The position numbers and the translations under genes are program-made. Shown piece by piece: positions 33,776-44,500 of a stretch of 64,000 nucleotides of DNA (position 1 is its first letter; every line of letters starts with the position of its first letter). This stretch comes from Buxus sempervirens. Its lineage: Eukaryota; Streptophyta; Magnoliopsida; Buxales; Buxaceae. Below the pieces are notes generated by a model. That model was not told where the DNA came from. It did not search any database and saw only the letters and a list, made by a program, of their open reading frames with translations. The DNA lies in contig OX387184.1 in the NCBI GenBank assembly GCA_947561395.2, forward strand, positions 6,324,001 through 6,388,000, written 5' to 3'.

Positions 33776-34843
33776 TTATCCATGTGTAGACGAACCAATG
33801 CCTTGTACGGTAGGATTGAAGTTGAACCAACCCAGAAGGCTTTGTTTGTAAGGCAAAAATGTTTTCTTTCTCAGATCTTTGGACGCCGCCCGATTCGTCG
33901 TGTAATGTAACTCGTGAGCTGAAATGGGTCCCCTTGATCTTGAACTGGACGCAGGCACGGAACTGCCCGTCGAAGCACAACTGGCGTTCTTAAGGTCGTC
34001 GTTGTTCTTGGGCAAAATTGAGTATTTTCTCAAATGATCTTTGTCGGTCCCGCGTCCTTCCGATGCGCTTCGAAATAGGAGAAAATCCCTCAATCTCCAT
34101 TTTCTGTAGCCCTTAGAAGAAGCGGAAGAGGAGGAAGCCGGTGCCTTTGAATTCAGAGACGAGATTTTCTCGCCTTGCTGCTTCTCTTGCTGTTGTTGCT
34201 CTGCCAACACGAACTCAGATATCCTGAAAGGGGAAAGAGATCTAGTCCCTCTACGCCCTGAATTCGAGGTCACCCTCTCTCTCCCTCGCTCTCGGTCCGC
34301 TCCCTTACGGACCTGTTCGATTTGGTTCCGTTTGTTCTGTCGTGGCGAAAAAGTATCGGGGTACATCTTTTTACTCCGCGACATGGATGATCTTGGCGAT
34401 CTTGGAGGCGAAACGACGCCCCGACGAGTGTCGAACTCGTCAAACCCGCCATCGATTTGTGACCTGGGTGGGGGCTTCAAAGGTCGGATTTTGCCACCGT
34501 CAAAGAGATCTTCGGCGGAAAGAGAAGGTCTTCCCAGCTGCCCACCGAAATCAAACTCAAAATCATCTTCTTCTGCCGCTTGATGGGTCTGGTTGGATTT
34601 GGGTTCTCCAAGTGATTCCGCCCAATAAATCGGGATGGATGAAGACGAACTATTGTCGGTCCAATCATTCAATGAAAAGTTGTTGAATTCGTGGTAGAAT
34701 GCAGATGCATGTCTGGGACTTGTGGGAGCACTGGAATAGAACTCACCAAAACGCTTTGGGCTAGAAGGAGCAGTAATGCACGGAGAAGAGCAAGCACTGT
34801 CGAAATTGAAATCCACGGCCTGAGCAGGCATCTCTAACTCCAT
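33776..34843 (-). CDS. DUF1645 family protein, single exon
   Basis: A 355-residue soluble protein of the plant DUF1645 family, whose biochemical role is not established. The N-terminus is typical: MELEMPAQAVDFNFDSACSS followed by APSSPKRFGEF and SAPTSPR. The middle is acidic then basic and Ser/Arg-rich (SRSKK, PRQNKR, RRGTRSLSPFRI), suggesting nuclear targeting. A conserved YRKWRLRDFLLFRSASEGR block and the C-terminal KKTFLPYKQSLLGWFNF complete the family pattern. I chose the ATG at 34843 because it fits the family start and has a strong context (G at -3, G at +4). An in-frame ATG at 34993 would add 50 residues that look like translated leader and has a weak context. There are no frame lesions. 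Confidence 0.88.
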   Translation of the reverse strand: MELEMPAQAVDFNFDSACSSPCITAPSSPKRFGEFYSSAPTSPRHASAFYHEFNNFSLNDWTDNSSSSSIPIYWAESLGEPKSNQTHQAAEEDDFEFDFGGQLGRPSLSAEDLFDGGKIRPLKPPPRSQIDGGFDEFDTRRGVVSPPRSPRSSMSRSKKMYPDTFSPRQNKRNQIEQVRKGADRERGRERVTSNSGRRGTRSLSPFRISEFVLAEQQQQEKQQGEKISSLNSKAPASSSSASSKGYRKWRLRDFLLFRSASEGRGTDKDHLRKYSILPKNNDDLKNASCASTGSSVPASSSRSRGPISAHELHYTTNRAASKDLRKKTFLPYKQSLLGWFNFNPTVQGIGSSTHG

Positions 34844-35319
34844 TTCACCTCCACTTTTGCCTCTGTTTAGGTTCGTGTTTTCCAGGTTGGGATAGTCTTG
34901 ACTCTTGAGTTCCCTGGCTCTATTATATGAAGCACACAGCCCAGCCAGAGAGAGAGACACAGAGGAAAGAGGACAAAAAGCAGCACGATTCATTTGACCA
35001 AAACCGAACGACTTTTCGCTGCTCTTTCTGATTTCTATTTTATCGCAAATCCAATATTTTAAAATATATACTTTTTTAAAATTTTAAACTTGCTCTGGTC
35101 ATACTTGCAGTTTCCTTTTTTTTTCTTTTTCAATTCATGGTTCACGTGGGGCGTTGGCAATGGCGCCCACTTGTCTGCATCCAACCTATGACCTATTCTG
35201 TATATTTAAGTTCAAATACTAAACACAATTTTCACCTAACATAAAAGATATCTATTCGTGTTTAAAACTAAAAATATTCACATGTAATTAAATTCTTATC
35301 GTTAAAATAGAATTGTGGA
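34844..35319 (-). promoter_or_regulatory. Leader and promoter region of the DUF1645 gene
   Basis: The transcribed-strand side carries CTCTCTCTCTGG-type sequence near 34945, common in plant 5' leaders. AT-rich sequence follows near 35040-35090 (TATATA at about 35065). No specific regulator site is claimed. Confidence 0.4.
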
Positions 35320-36077
35320 AAACTTAAGAAAAAATAAGAAATGAAGACATTTGAATGTGATCAGGCATAGCATTTATTAGAGATAAAATAAAAAAGAATA
35401 AGTTAAGATGGTTTGGTTTTGTAAAATGAAGACTTAGAAATGAACTTATAAAGAAGTGTGAGCGTATGTATATTAAAAAGCCCAAGTTGGTAAGAGAAAG
35501 ATCTAAAAAGACATGCATTAAGATATAAAACCACTACAAAAAAAAATGATATAGCCACACCTCATATAATAGCACTTATACAAAAATGCCGTAATAAGCG
35601 CCTTAATACAACATTTCATTTGCAGAAAATAATGTATTATGGCATTTTATAAGAAATGCCACTATAAAATGAGTTATTACGGCATTTTATTGAAAAATTC
35701 CACTATAAAGTAACTTATTACAGCATTTATAGACAAATGCTGTTATAAAAAATTATTATTAAAGTACTTATTATGGCATTTTAGAGAAAAAATGACGCTA
35801 TAAGATTATTTATTACGGCATGTTACGGCATTTTATAAAAAATGCCGCTATAAGATAATTTATTGAAATGCTGTATTAAGGCATTTGTACAGCACTTTTA
35901 TATTAAATGCTGTTATAAGAGGCGTTGCTATTTCACCTTTTTTTTTTGTAGTGAACAAGACTTACAAAATATAGATTAACTGAAGATATGATTTTTGTTA
36001 GACCAAGATAGAGAGAAAAGATTCGTGTTGTTGACCTTACTTTAATGGGAATTGGCCTATGATGATGATGATGATAA
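35320..36077 (+). mobile_element. RTE-type LINE 3' tail, interrupted by a mini-CACTA
   Basis: 35320-35531 plus 35957-36077 align with 63250-63606. The translation, in broken frame, gives the RLRWFG type C-terminal end of RTE LINE reverse transcriptase proteins, and the element ends in a GATGATGATGATGAT tail, the usual RTE 3' tail. It is heavily 5'-truncated. Confidence 0.72.
35532..35953. mobile_element. Mini-CACTA element (422 bp)
   Basis: CACTACAAAAAAAAA at the left and TTTTTTTTTGTAGTG at the right, with a perfect AAC duplication (35529-35531, 35954-35956). The whole interior is repeats of ATTACGGCATTTTATA and TGCCGCTATAA. The repeat motif differs from that of the two other CACTA elements in the window, so it is a separate family. 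It lies inside an RTE LINE tail. Confidence 0.93.
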
Positions 36078-38546
36078 ATTAAATTTTTATCATATAACTA
36101 GTTCCGAAATTTTCATTTAGGTCATTTTTCCCCATGTCACTGTAATAAATGTAATAAAATGAAAAGCATTTCACATTTTTTTCTTTTTCTAGAGATTGGG
36201 TGGGGGATGAAATTGTCTATTACAACAAACCATGCCACTTGAGTGCTTTTTTATATTGAGAAATATAAAAAGACATTTTAATATGAAAAAACATTAGTTA
36301 TGAGATACTGCACGTGATAACATTTTACCTGAGCGGTAGATTGTTGCAGAAAGAATCACCAAACGAGAGAAATACACATCAATGTATTTTATAACTTAAA
36401 AAAAAAAAACAAAACAAAACAAAAAAGCCTTAGTAACCATGCGCATTGTTTGTGTTGGCAAATATTTTCCAAAATAACATTCTATCAAAGTTGGGTAACT
36501 TGATCGTTTTTTATTTTCACTTTTCAAAAATATATTTTCTAAAAATTTTTAAGCCCAAAGAACTTCGAAACAATTATTCATATTTTATTTTCAATTGAAT
36601 ACATGTAGTCCTAAGTCCACCACCAGCCAGAAGATTTCAAATATTTACGTTAATGGGTACGCCAACTTGCGACCTGCACCTTCCAAAGAATGACGAGAGG
36701 GAGTCATCTACTAGTGCTGCCTCTTCAATAGGGAACCCATATCCTAAACAAAATTCCAACAGGTGGCACCACCATACCACCGGTTTGAAGCACCAGAGGA
36801 AATGCATTCAAGAATGACGGTACATTAGGTGAGCACGTCACGCATGTTTTTTATGGACAAAAATATCGAATAGTAAAAACTAGAAAAACACTGGATGGAG
36901 CTAATTTCGTCCTTTCAAATTTTACAATCTTCTTCACCCTTTTGTCGCTTTGTGCCGGATCACTTTCAAACCATTCCGAGAAACGGTCAGGTCAAAGACT
37001 CAGCAATTGTCAGAAGAAGATATGAGCGTTTCGTCTACTGCAACTTCAGTGGAACTACCGTGAAACGTACGGTTAGGATGGAATATGGATGTGTGGGGCC
37101 CCTGCTGATATGAGTATCCAGCCGTGAGTTTTACGCTGGTTCACTGAATGGCTGTAGACAAAACGCTCAAGACGGCATAACCAGGGATGACATCTGCAGC
37201 ATTGGTTCCTCCCCTGGCGTTCGACGGCGATTCTAGATATCGCCGGACCTGACTCTTACTTAGTATGAAAATCAAAAGAGAAGAATAAATTAATTCAACG
37301 TCTATGACCTCCCAATCTCTGTTAAAAATTCTCGCTCTTGACCGCCGAATAGAAGGAAAGAAGATCAAAGATGAGAACGAAAGTAGAAAAATACCATATT
37401 GAGCTTGGGAGGACGAGCGTAACTAAGAGGACTCTTTCGTCATATCGAAGAAGGGTTAAATTAAGCCAGAGCCCCATTTTTTTGCTTATAGAACCTGGCC
37501 TACAGAAACCCGCTCACTCTATGAGGGGAGCGGCAAGTTCAGGTTTGGGTTTTGAGTCTTTTGACTACAAAGCCTCAGCTGTCGGTGCTGCATGTGACTA
37601 TCCATAAAATAATTATGTAAATCATTGAAGCAAACTATTTGTTTTATTTCCATGTATAACATGTGTAATCTTGTTCGAAGACATTTATATTTATTATCTG
37701 GGGTGTAGAAGACATTTAAATATAATATTGAAAAAAGAATAAAGAAACATTAATTGTGAAACCAAAAGCTATAGAAAGTATTGTCCGGATAAAGACTTAT
37801 TCTTTAGCTCTAGAGATGAGTAGCTTGAAGATTCAGTCTTATACACTGGTCACGAGTCATGATCCATAAATGCCTAAGTGGGTTGAAATCTTCTGCCGTT
37901 TACCATGTTCTCACGTGTACGTAGCATCCATTTGAATCACATTTTCTCATGGGAAATGTTGTTTCAGGTGACATTTCACCTAGGGAAATATAAAATGAAC
38001 AGAATCCATGGGATGTCACACATGACAGTATCCCACAGATGTTACAAGGTCTGCAGCAGCTTAACTGCAATAGACGATTTCATCCCATGGATAATAAATA
38101 CAACTTGTGTCGTGGCCTCTCTGTGTGAGTTTCTCTCATTAGGAAACAATTTTATATACTCCCTCCCACGTGACCTCGAATCCCATCCATGATCCATCAC
38201 TACCTTTCACCAAAATTTTATCCTCAGCATACCCAATCAGAGAGCCTCCAGTAGTTGTAATATCCTCAATTTTACATGCATCACACAAGGTCCACTAAAG
38301 GTGGGGTAAACTTTTTGTTGGAATAAGTGCTACTTAAGGGATGTATTGGTGGATTAATTGCTTGGACTCCTCTCACTAACATGGTAAATTTCTTGGCTTG
38401 TAATAGATTTTCAGAATTAGTAGGTATCTAGGAGATGGCTTATAAGGATCTTTCTTTACTCCTGCCATGTTCTGGCTCTAGTGGTACTCTTTGTATTTTG
38501 AGCTTTTCTCTCAATATATTCTATTATTACCGATCCAATATATATA
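36078..38546. other. Long spacer, no gene recognised
   Basis: Several frames of 60-95 codons (for example 36895-37113, 37371-37607, 37905-38192) have no features I can name, and no splice pattern links them. No clear transposon ends. Confidence 0.3.
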
Positions 38547-39746
38547 CTGTGGTGGAACCACATTGAGCGTAGGGGTGGCAATTGCCCCCCTAAACTTTTG
38601 GAATTTTAATAAAAAAATTTTTTTTTTTGGTATCAAATATCTTATTTGTCCCCCCTTGAAATTTTTATTTGCCCCCCACCCCACTTAAATAATAATCTCT
38701 CTCAACTCTCACCGCACCCCAACTCTCACCCTAAGCCCCTGTCTCTCCGTCTCTCTCTTCTCTCTCACCTTGTCTCTCCGTCTCTCTCGCCCCAACTCTC
38801 GTCTCTCTCGCCCTGTCTCTCTCGCATTCGCCCCAACTCTCCGTCTCTCTCTATCACCTTAACTCTCTCAGTCTCTCGTCCTAACTCTCCGTCTCTCTTG
38901 CCCTTTCTCTCTCGCTGTTTGTTCTACTACAACGATCAAATGGAACTCTAAAATTGAGGATCGCAGGGCTTCCAATTTCATGACTAGAGCTTTGGCTCAG
39001 CCTCTCAAGAATGCCGATGAGCTCATTGACTCCGTCGAGACTTTCATCTTTGATTGTGATGGTAAGTTACCTTATTTTTTTGGCCAAAAATTCTGCATTT
39101 TATTTTGAGATTGTCAAGTTTCTTTTTTTGGTACTTGCAAATCATCTTTAAGAAGTTTTGTATTGTAAAAATCGTGACCGTGATGTATGATGATCAGTAA
39201 TGTGGTAATTTTGAAACTATTTTATGGTAGATATTGAGATTTGAGCTTGTAGTCTATCAATCCCAACACCTTTATTTGAACTATTTTATAACTTCTAATT
39301 TTTGTTATGCTATCATTTTCCTTTTCTTGTGATTGTTATTCTTTTGAATGCATTTCTTTTTGGATGCTTCGTGTTGTTACTGATTTTTCTTTTCCCTAAT
39401 AATGTTTGCCTAAATTTTGTCTCTGTCTTGCTTTCTTGTACAGGTTTGCTTCTAATTATTCTTTTCTCCTTCTGCAGAAAGGAAATCCTTGCTTAAACAT
39501 AATAGGATTGTGAAGTGGACGTTTGCAGATGTTGTTTGTGACTATTTACTAGGGCAAAACTTATGTGCTCTATATCTAAAGGTTTGAAATTTTACACAAT
39601 TTATTGCTTTTCTTCGTCCTATGCATATAAATTAAATTCATAAGTCCCTTTTATAGAATTAAAGATTGAAATTTCTATATTTTATGAAAAGTGTTAATTG
39701 AAAATTTTTTTTGCCCCCCAGATTTGGAGTCCTGGTTCGGCCATTG
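38547..39746. mobile_element. hAT-like element copy B with PGLP fragment, uninterrupted
   Basis: The left end CTGTGGTGGAACCA and the right end, read inward, CAATGGCCGAACCAGGACTC match each other and the copy A terminus. Flanks TATATATA (38539-38546) and TGTATATA (39747-39754) give an 8-bp duplication with one change. It is 1200 bp with no transposase. Both copies start with a C/T-rich zone, then the PGLP exon, then a second exon-like block. Confidence 0.82.
38930..39061 (+). pseudogene. Phosphoglycolate phosphatase (PGLP1-like) exon fragment, copy B
   Basis: The frame reads ASNFMTRALAQPLKNADELI followed by DSVETFIFDCDG, ending at a GTAAGT donor (39062). This matches the end of PGLP1 exon 1, including HAD motif I with the nucleophile Asp intact. 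The rest of the enzyme is absent. Copy A shares this exon boundary and the start of the following intron, so a genomic segment was captured once and then amplified by the element. Confidence 0.82.
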
Positions 39747-40138
39747 TGTATATATATATATATACATTTGATATTTTTGAATAAACAAGGATTTTGGTAA
39801 ATTAATTTATAGAGGTAATGTAAATTTATGTTCTCAAAAAGATTATTCAAGGTATTTCCAATTACTCAAAACTAGTAGGGTGCATGTGAGTACTACACGT
39901 ATGCAAAAAAGGATAGGTTTGCAACTGATTTAGTTTTAAAAAATTGAGACAATTATAACTATTATACCCCTTTTATAAATGAATCTTAATAGTGATGTGT
40001 ATGGGCTTTTTGGGAAAGTCACAAATTATGGTTGGCATAATTCTCAAGGTACCTACTTATTAGAGCTTCTTTATTTTTATACATTGGATAAAATTATCAA
40101 AAATATGCGAGAAGGGGCTTCCTTTAATATATATATTT
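39747..40138. other. AT-rich spacer
   Basis: No gene or repeat termini recognised. Confidence 0.3.
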
Positions 40139-40611
40139 TTAGGGAAATTTACACTCGCACCCTTGACATTTGTGAAAGGTGCACTTACACCACCCGACAT
40201 TTGAAAAAATGCAGTAACACCTTTTGACATTTTGAAGAAATATGCAAGCAGCATCTTTGCCGTTAACTGGAACCTTAATACCGTTAAAATATGATTTAAA
40301 ATGACCAAAGTAACCTCAATTAGACACATCCCATGTCATAGAATTATTCCATCCCAGTTCTTCTTCCTCGTTTCCCCTCAAGATTAGATACATTTCATGT
40401 TATAATAAAACTCCCTTTAGACAACTTTGGAGCTAAATTGAGTAATTTTGTTAGACAAAAATTTAACAGTGTCGAAGTTTCAGTTAATGATAGGGGTGCT
40501 ACTTGTATATATTATTTCTTCAAATGTTAGAGGCTATTAGTGCTCTTTTTCAAATTTCAAGGGTTATAAATGTACCTTTCCCAATGTCAGGGGGTGTAGT
40601 GTAAATTTTCC
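40139..40611. mobile_element. MITE with long imperfect terminal inverted repeats
   Basis: Left AGGGAAATTTACACTCGCAC and the complement of the right end AGGAAAATTTACACTACACC match, then continue with TTGACATT and GAAAGGT blocks for about 150 bp. AT-rich flanks with CTTTTAATATATAT on both sides hide the duplication size. Confidence 0.65.
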
Positions 40612-41169
40612 TATTCTTTTAATATATATTGTTGACATTGCCTTCCATGTATATACATAGCTGATATACACAAATGCACCCATCCACACTTTCTTTGGCG
40701 GAATTGGCGCGAGAAGCTTCAAATGGGACCAGCAATGCTGGTCTAGCATTTATACAATAGCAACTCAAGCGATTATCCACATCTTAGCTGACCGGTTATT
40801 TGCAAACTCTCTTAGGTGTTGAACCGAAGTTCTAATATGGGCTGAACTTGGATCCAAGACTAACCCATTGATACCCCTATTTTGGGTTATTTAAGTTTAG
40901 TGGCGCCTGCTTTCTTGAACCTAACCCTTACTCATATTATACTAACACGTGCTGGGCTGAACTTGCTTATGGTAGGCCAATACTAAGCTAGTTCAGCCCA
41001 ACAACCCAAGAATGTTCACGCCGAAGAGGCCCACTTTTTTTTTTTTTTGGAAGTCAGGTATCCGGGTCCGCTTGCTTTACACATTATTATTTCTAAAACC
41101 CTAGAAAATTAAACAAAAATTAAAAGAAAAAAAGGAAAAAAAGGACAAACGGAAACATTGAAAAAAATT
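40612..41169. promoter_or_regulatory. Upstream region of TWD40-1
   Basis: Intergenic sequence ending in the probable promoter. A T-run (41036-41048) and A-rich sequence (41095-41150) precede the likely transcription start. No TATA box is assigned with confidence. Confidence 0.35.
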
Positions 41170-41473
41170 CACAGAAAACAATTAAAGGAGGGAGCGATTT
41201 CTCATTCCCTCTCTCAAGACGTTCCCCTCGTGAGATTTCGATTATTTTCTGAAGAAACGCGATCGTAAGATCTCTGTTTCTACTTTCTATATTCGTTTAT
41301 GAAGCTTCAGATGATCTTCTTATGTGCATAGCTATAATCGGGAAAAGGTAACATCAAAATTTAATTCGAACGTTGGCAGCCAAGCGGATCTGATACATTT
41401 CTCTATCTCCCAGATCTGAATTAGGCATTTCATGTGACCCTAAAAGTTCTTCTCACTGTTTCATTTGTTTCAG
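41170..41473 (+). other. Probable 5' UTR exon and UTR intron of TWD40-1
   Basis: A GAGGGA/CTCTCTC leader ends at a donor, GATC|GTAAGAT (GT at 41265). The intron runs to TTTGTTTCAG at 41473. The next exon starts at 41474, 38 bp before the ATG. Confidence 0.55.
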
Positions 41474-41511
41474 GCAAAGAGGAAGATCTCTTTATCGGAA
41501 ATTGAGAAGCT

Positions 41512-44500
41512 ATGGAGTGGAGTACGGTTCAGCATCTGGATTTCCGGCATGTAGGTCGAAGCCAGAAGCCATTGCAGCCTCATGCCGCTGCATTTCACCC
41601 GTCTCAGGCGCTTATAGCTGCCTCAGTCGGGAACTACATAGCCGGTAAGCTGATTTTCTATTCTACGATATTCCATTGTTTCCGTCGTTCCGGGTCTTAC
41701 TACTAAATCCATGGTCTTATAGCGCTTTGATCCGGATTTCAATTTTAGAGTCGAATTGTTTATCTGCCTTGACTCTGCCGTTGATTAGAACGAGCCACTA
41801 GAAATGGTTTTGTCAACTTTGATTGATGAATCCCACGGGAGAATTGTGGGGCATATGCGGGATCTTTTAGATCCGTCGCATTTACTCTTCTTTTATTTTT
41901 CAATTGGTACGGGTAATTACATTTCCATTGAAGGTCAAGTTCGCAATACGCTCTTCCTGCGTCCCAACTGTTAAGATAAATTGGTAATCCACATTTTAAT
42001 GATTTGTGCATTAAATATTATCTATCATTGGCCACTACTAACTTTCCAATGACGTTATAGTGTCTTGGTTTTCCTTATGAAGGCTTAAAAGTAGAAAGTT
42101 CTTAGCTTGGAGTGAGTTCATAGGCATTTCCTGGCCATGTTAGGGGTATTGAGAGTCCATCTTTTGAGGTATTGTAGCTTTGTAAGCTTATTGTTACTAT
42201 TCTGTTGTCATTGATGTGTTCCTGAACTTCATCATTCTGGTCCAAACTTGAGGCATGGACTTTATCCAATTGTATTTTGGAAGTAAGAAAATTGCTACTT
42301 TGATACCATACCACTCTTCCAATATCATTCCATTACCTCTAGTTTTGAGATAGAAATTCCTTTTCTGTGCTCTAGTTTTAATTGTTACCATGTGACATGG
42401 TCCTTGCAGTATACATCATTTGTGCTGTTTATGAATTATTTTTTATTATATTAGCTTGACACAATGAAAAGCTGCTATTAGCTCTTACATGCAATCTCCC
42501 AACCCCCTAATGGAGTTGTGATCTTCTTTTATTTCATCTATTCAGCATTCACAAAACTTTTTAAGAATTATTGATCCATATTTAATATGGTTATGATTCT
42601 CTGTTTTTTTTTTTTGTTTGGGATAAGATGGTCTGGTATCTTGACTATTATTGGACACTCAGATGTTGACGTGATCTATTGCGCTCAAGTCTATTGTTTA
42701 TTTTGAACAAATGATGTGATTTGAATGGCTTATTCGCTTCCAGCCGAAGGGGGGAAAAAGATGGCTGATATACATGAATCATATTATTATGCATAGCTGT
42801 TAATGCATATTCCTCTGTTAATGGTTGAAATTATTTTTAAATTTCTTCTGTTGATTGACATAATAGCTGGTCAGTCCTTCGGATTAGATGTCTTGCTGGG
42901 CTTGATTTCTTATTTGCTTGATCATTATATTTATTTGTTATTGTCACACACACTCGCACATTTCTAACTAGTATGGTTCATTCATTGCATGTTTTTGTCT
43001 TTTATTTATTTTATTTTATATCTTATTTTCGGTGTGGTTTTAAATCTGGCTGCAGAATTTGATGCACTCACTGGAAGCAAGATCTCTACAATTGACATTG
43101 GTGCACCGGTTGTGCGCATGTTATACAGTCCTACTAGCAGTCATGCTGTGATTGCAATTCTTGAGGTTTGTTCCCTACAAAGCTTTCTCTTCAGAACTTG
43201 TATGATCATGTTAAATTTCTTGAGAAATTAAATGAATATAATTTTTTCATTTTGATAATTTGGTGCAATATTTTGTTGCTTTCTCACATTGAGATACGAA
43301 AAAAATTTCGAATTATGTTGTTATGCTTTGTGTTGACTTCTATGAATTGCATCTATAGATATTTTTAGTTATGCTTTATGGGAGTTTTAGCGGGATGTGG
43401 TTATCCTGGGTCAAGTGTTGATTATAATGTTTCTTGTATAAGACTGAGCACATATGGTGCTGACATTGAAGGTAGAAAGAATATTCAAATCAATGGCTTT
43501 GACTATTTCTTTGAGCTGATTTTCTGTGGAGGGCCTCATCACTGGAAAATGTTAGATGACTTTTCTTTTTTTTCTGGTTTTGATGACTTATCTTGCATCT
43601 CACGTGTTATCGAACTGCTTAGCACAGAGGTTTTTCCCCTTTTTCTTTCTTTTTAATGAAATACATTGGCAAATTTTCTTATGTATGACAAATGTATTAG
43701 TGCTACTGAAATAGAAGGCATGCACACATAACCATGAAGTCTACAGTTTTGCAAAACACTTGAGGATGTACCTGATATCAGAAGCTTGGAGTTTTATGAC
43801 ATGTGTCAAGCTGGCTAAGAATTTCTACAGCCTAGTCAGATGGGTACTCATATAGGAGATATTGTAAGCTGTTTGGCTATATAAATGAATATGACAGGTT
43901 TTTTAAACGTCAACATAAAAGGAAATGCCAACCTTAAGGAAATATTGCAGGACATTTTATGGGCATAAAAATTATGGAATGTGAGAAATATTGGGTTAAG
44001 TGTGAATTGTTTCTGGTCTGAAGGTTAACCTTGAGAAGAGTAGAATCTTGGGCATTGAGGTGGACTCCACTAGCTTACAAAGTCATGGCGATTGATTGGA
44101 GTGTGTTTTAGTAACTCTTCCGCTACATACCTTGGTTTGCCTCTGTGTGAGTTTCATAGAATATCAGAGTTTGGTGTCCCCTTTTAAGCTCCAACTGGTG
44201 TCACTATGAGAGTTGAAAAACTTCAGAGGGATATTCTGTGGAAAGGATATGGGCCTAAAAAGGACCACTTGATTAATTGGGAAATGGTTTGTAGAGAAAA
44301 AAAATAAAGATCTTCTAAACTTGGGCAACACTCTAACTTGTAATTCAGCAATTTTGAGCCAATGGTTGTGGGGTTTCAATATGGAAAGAAATAGTTTGTG
44401 GAGAAAAGTTTTATTTAGGAAATATGGATTGCTCAAGAATTCCTAGGATGTGAATCCTAGAACCAAAATAACCAGAGGGGAAATCTTATTTTTTGGCCTT

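Noticed and set aside
34332..34686. Plus-strand frames over the DUF1645 gene
   Set aside because: Antisense shadows of a well-supported coding exon.
43378..43656. 92-codon plus-strand frame in TWD40-1 intron 2
   Set aside because: No splice signals fit it into the gene, and no recognisable family.
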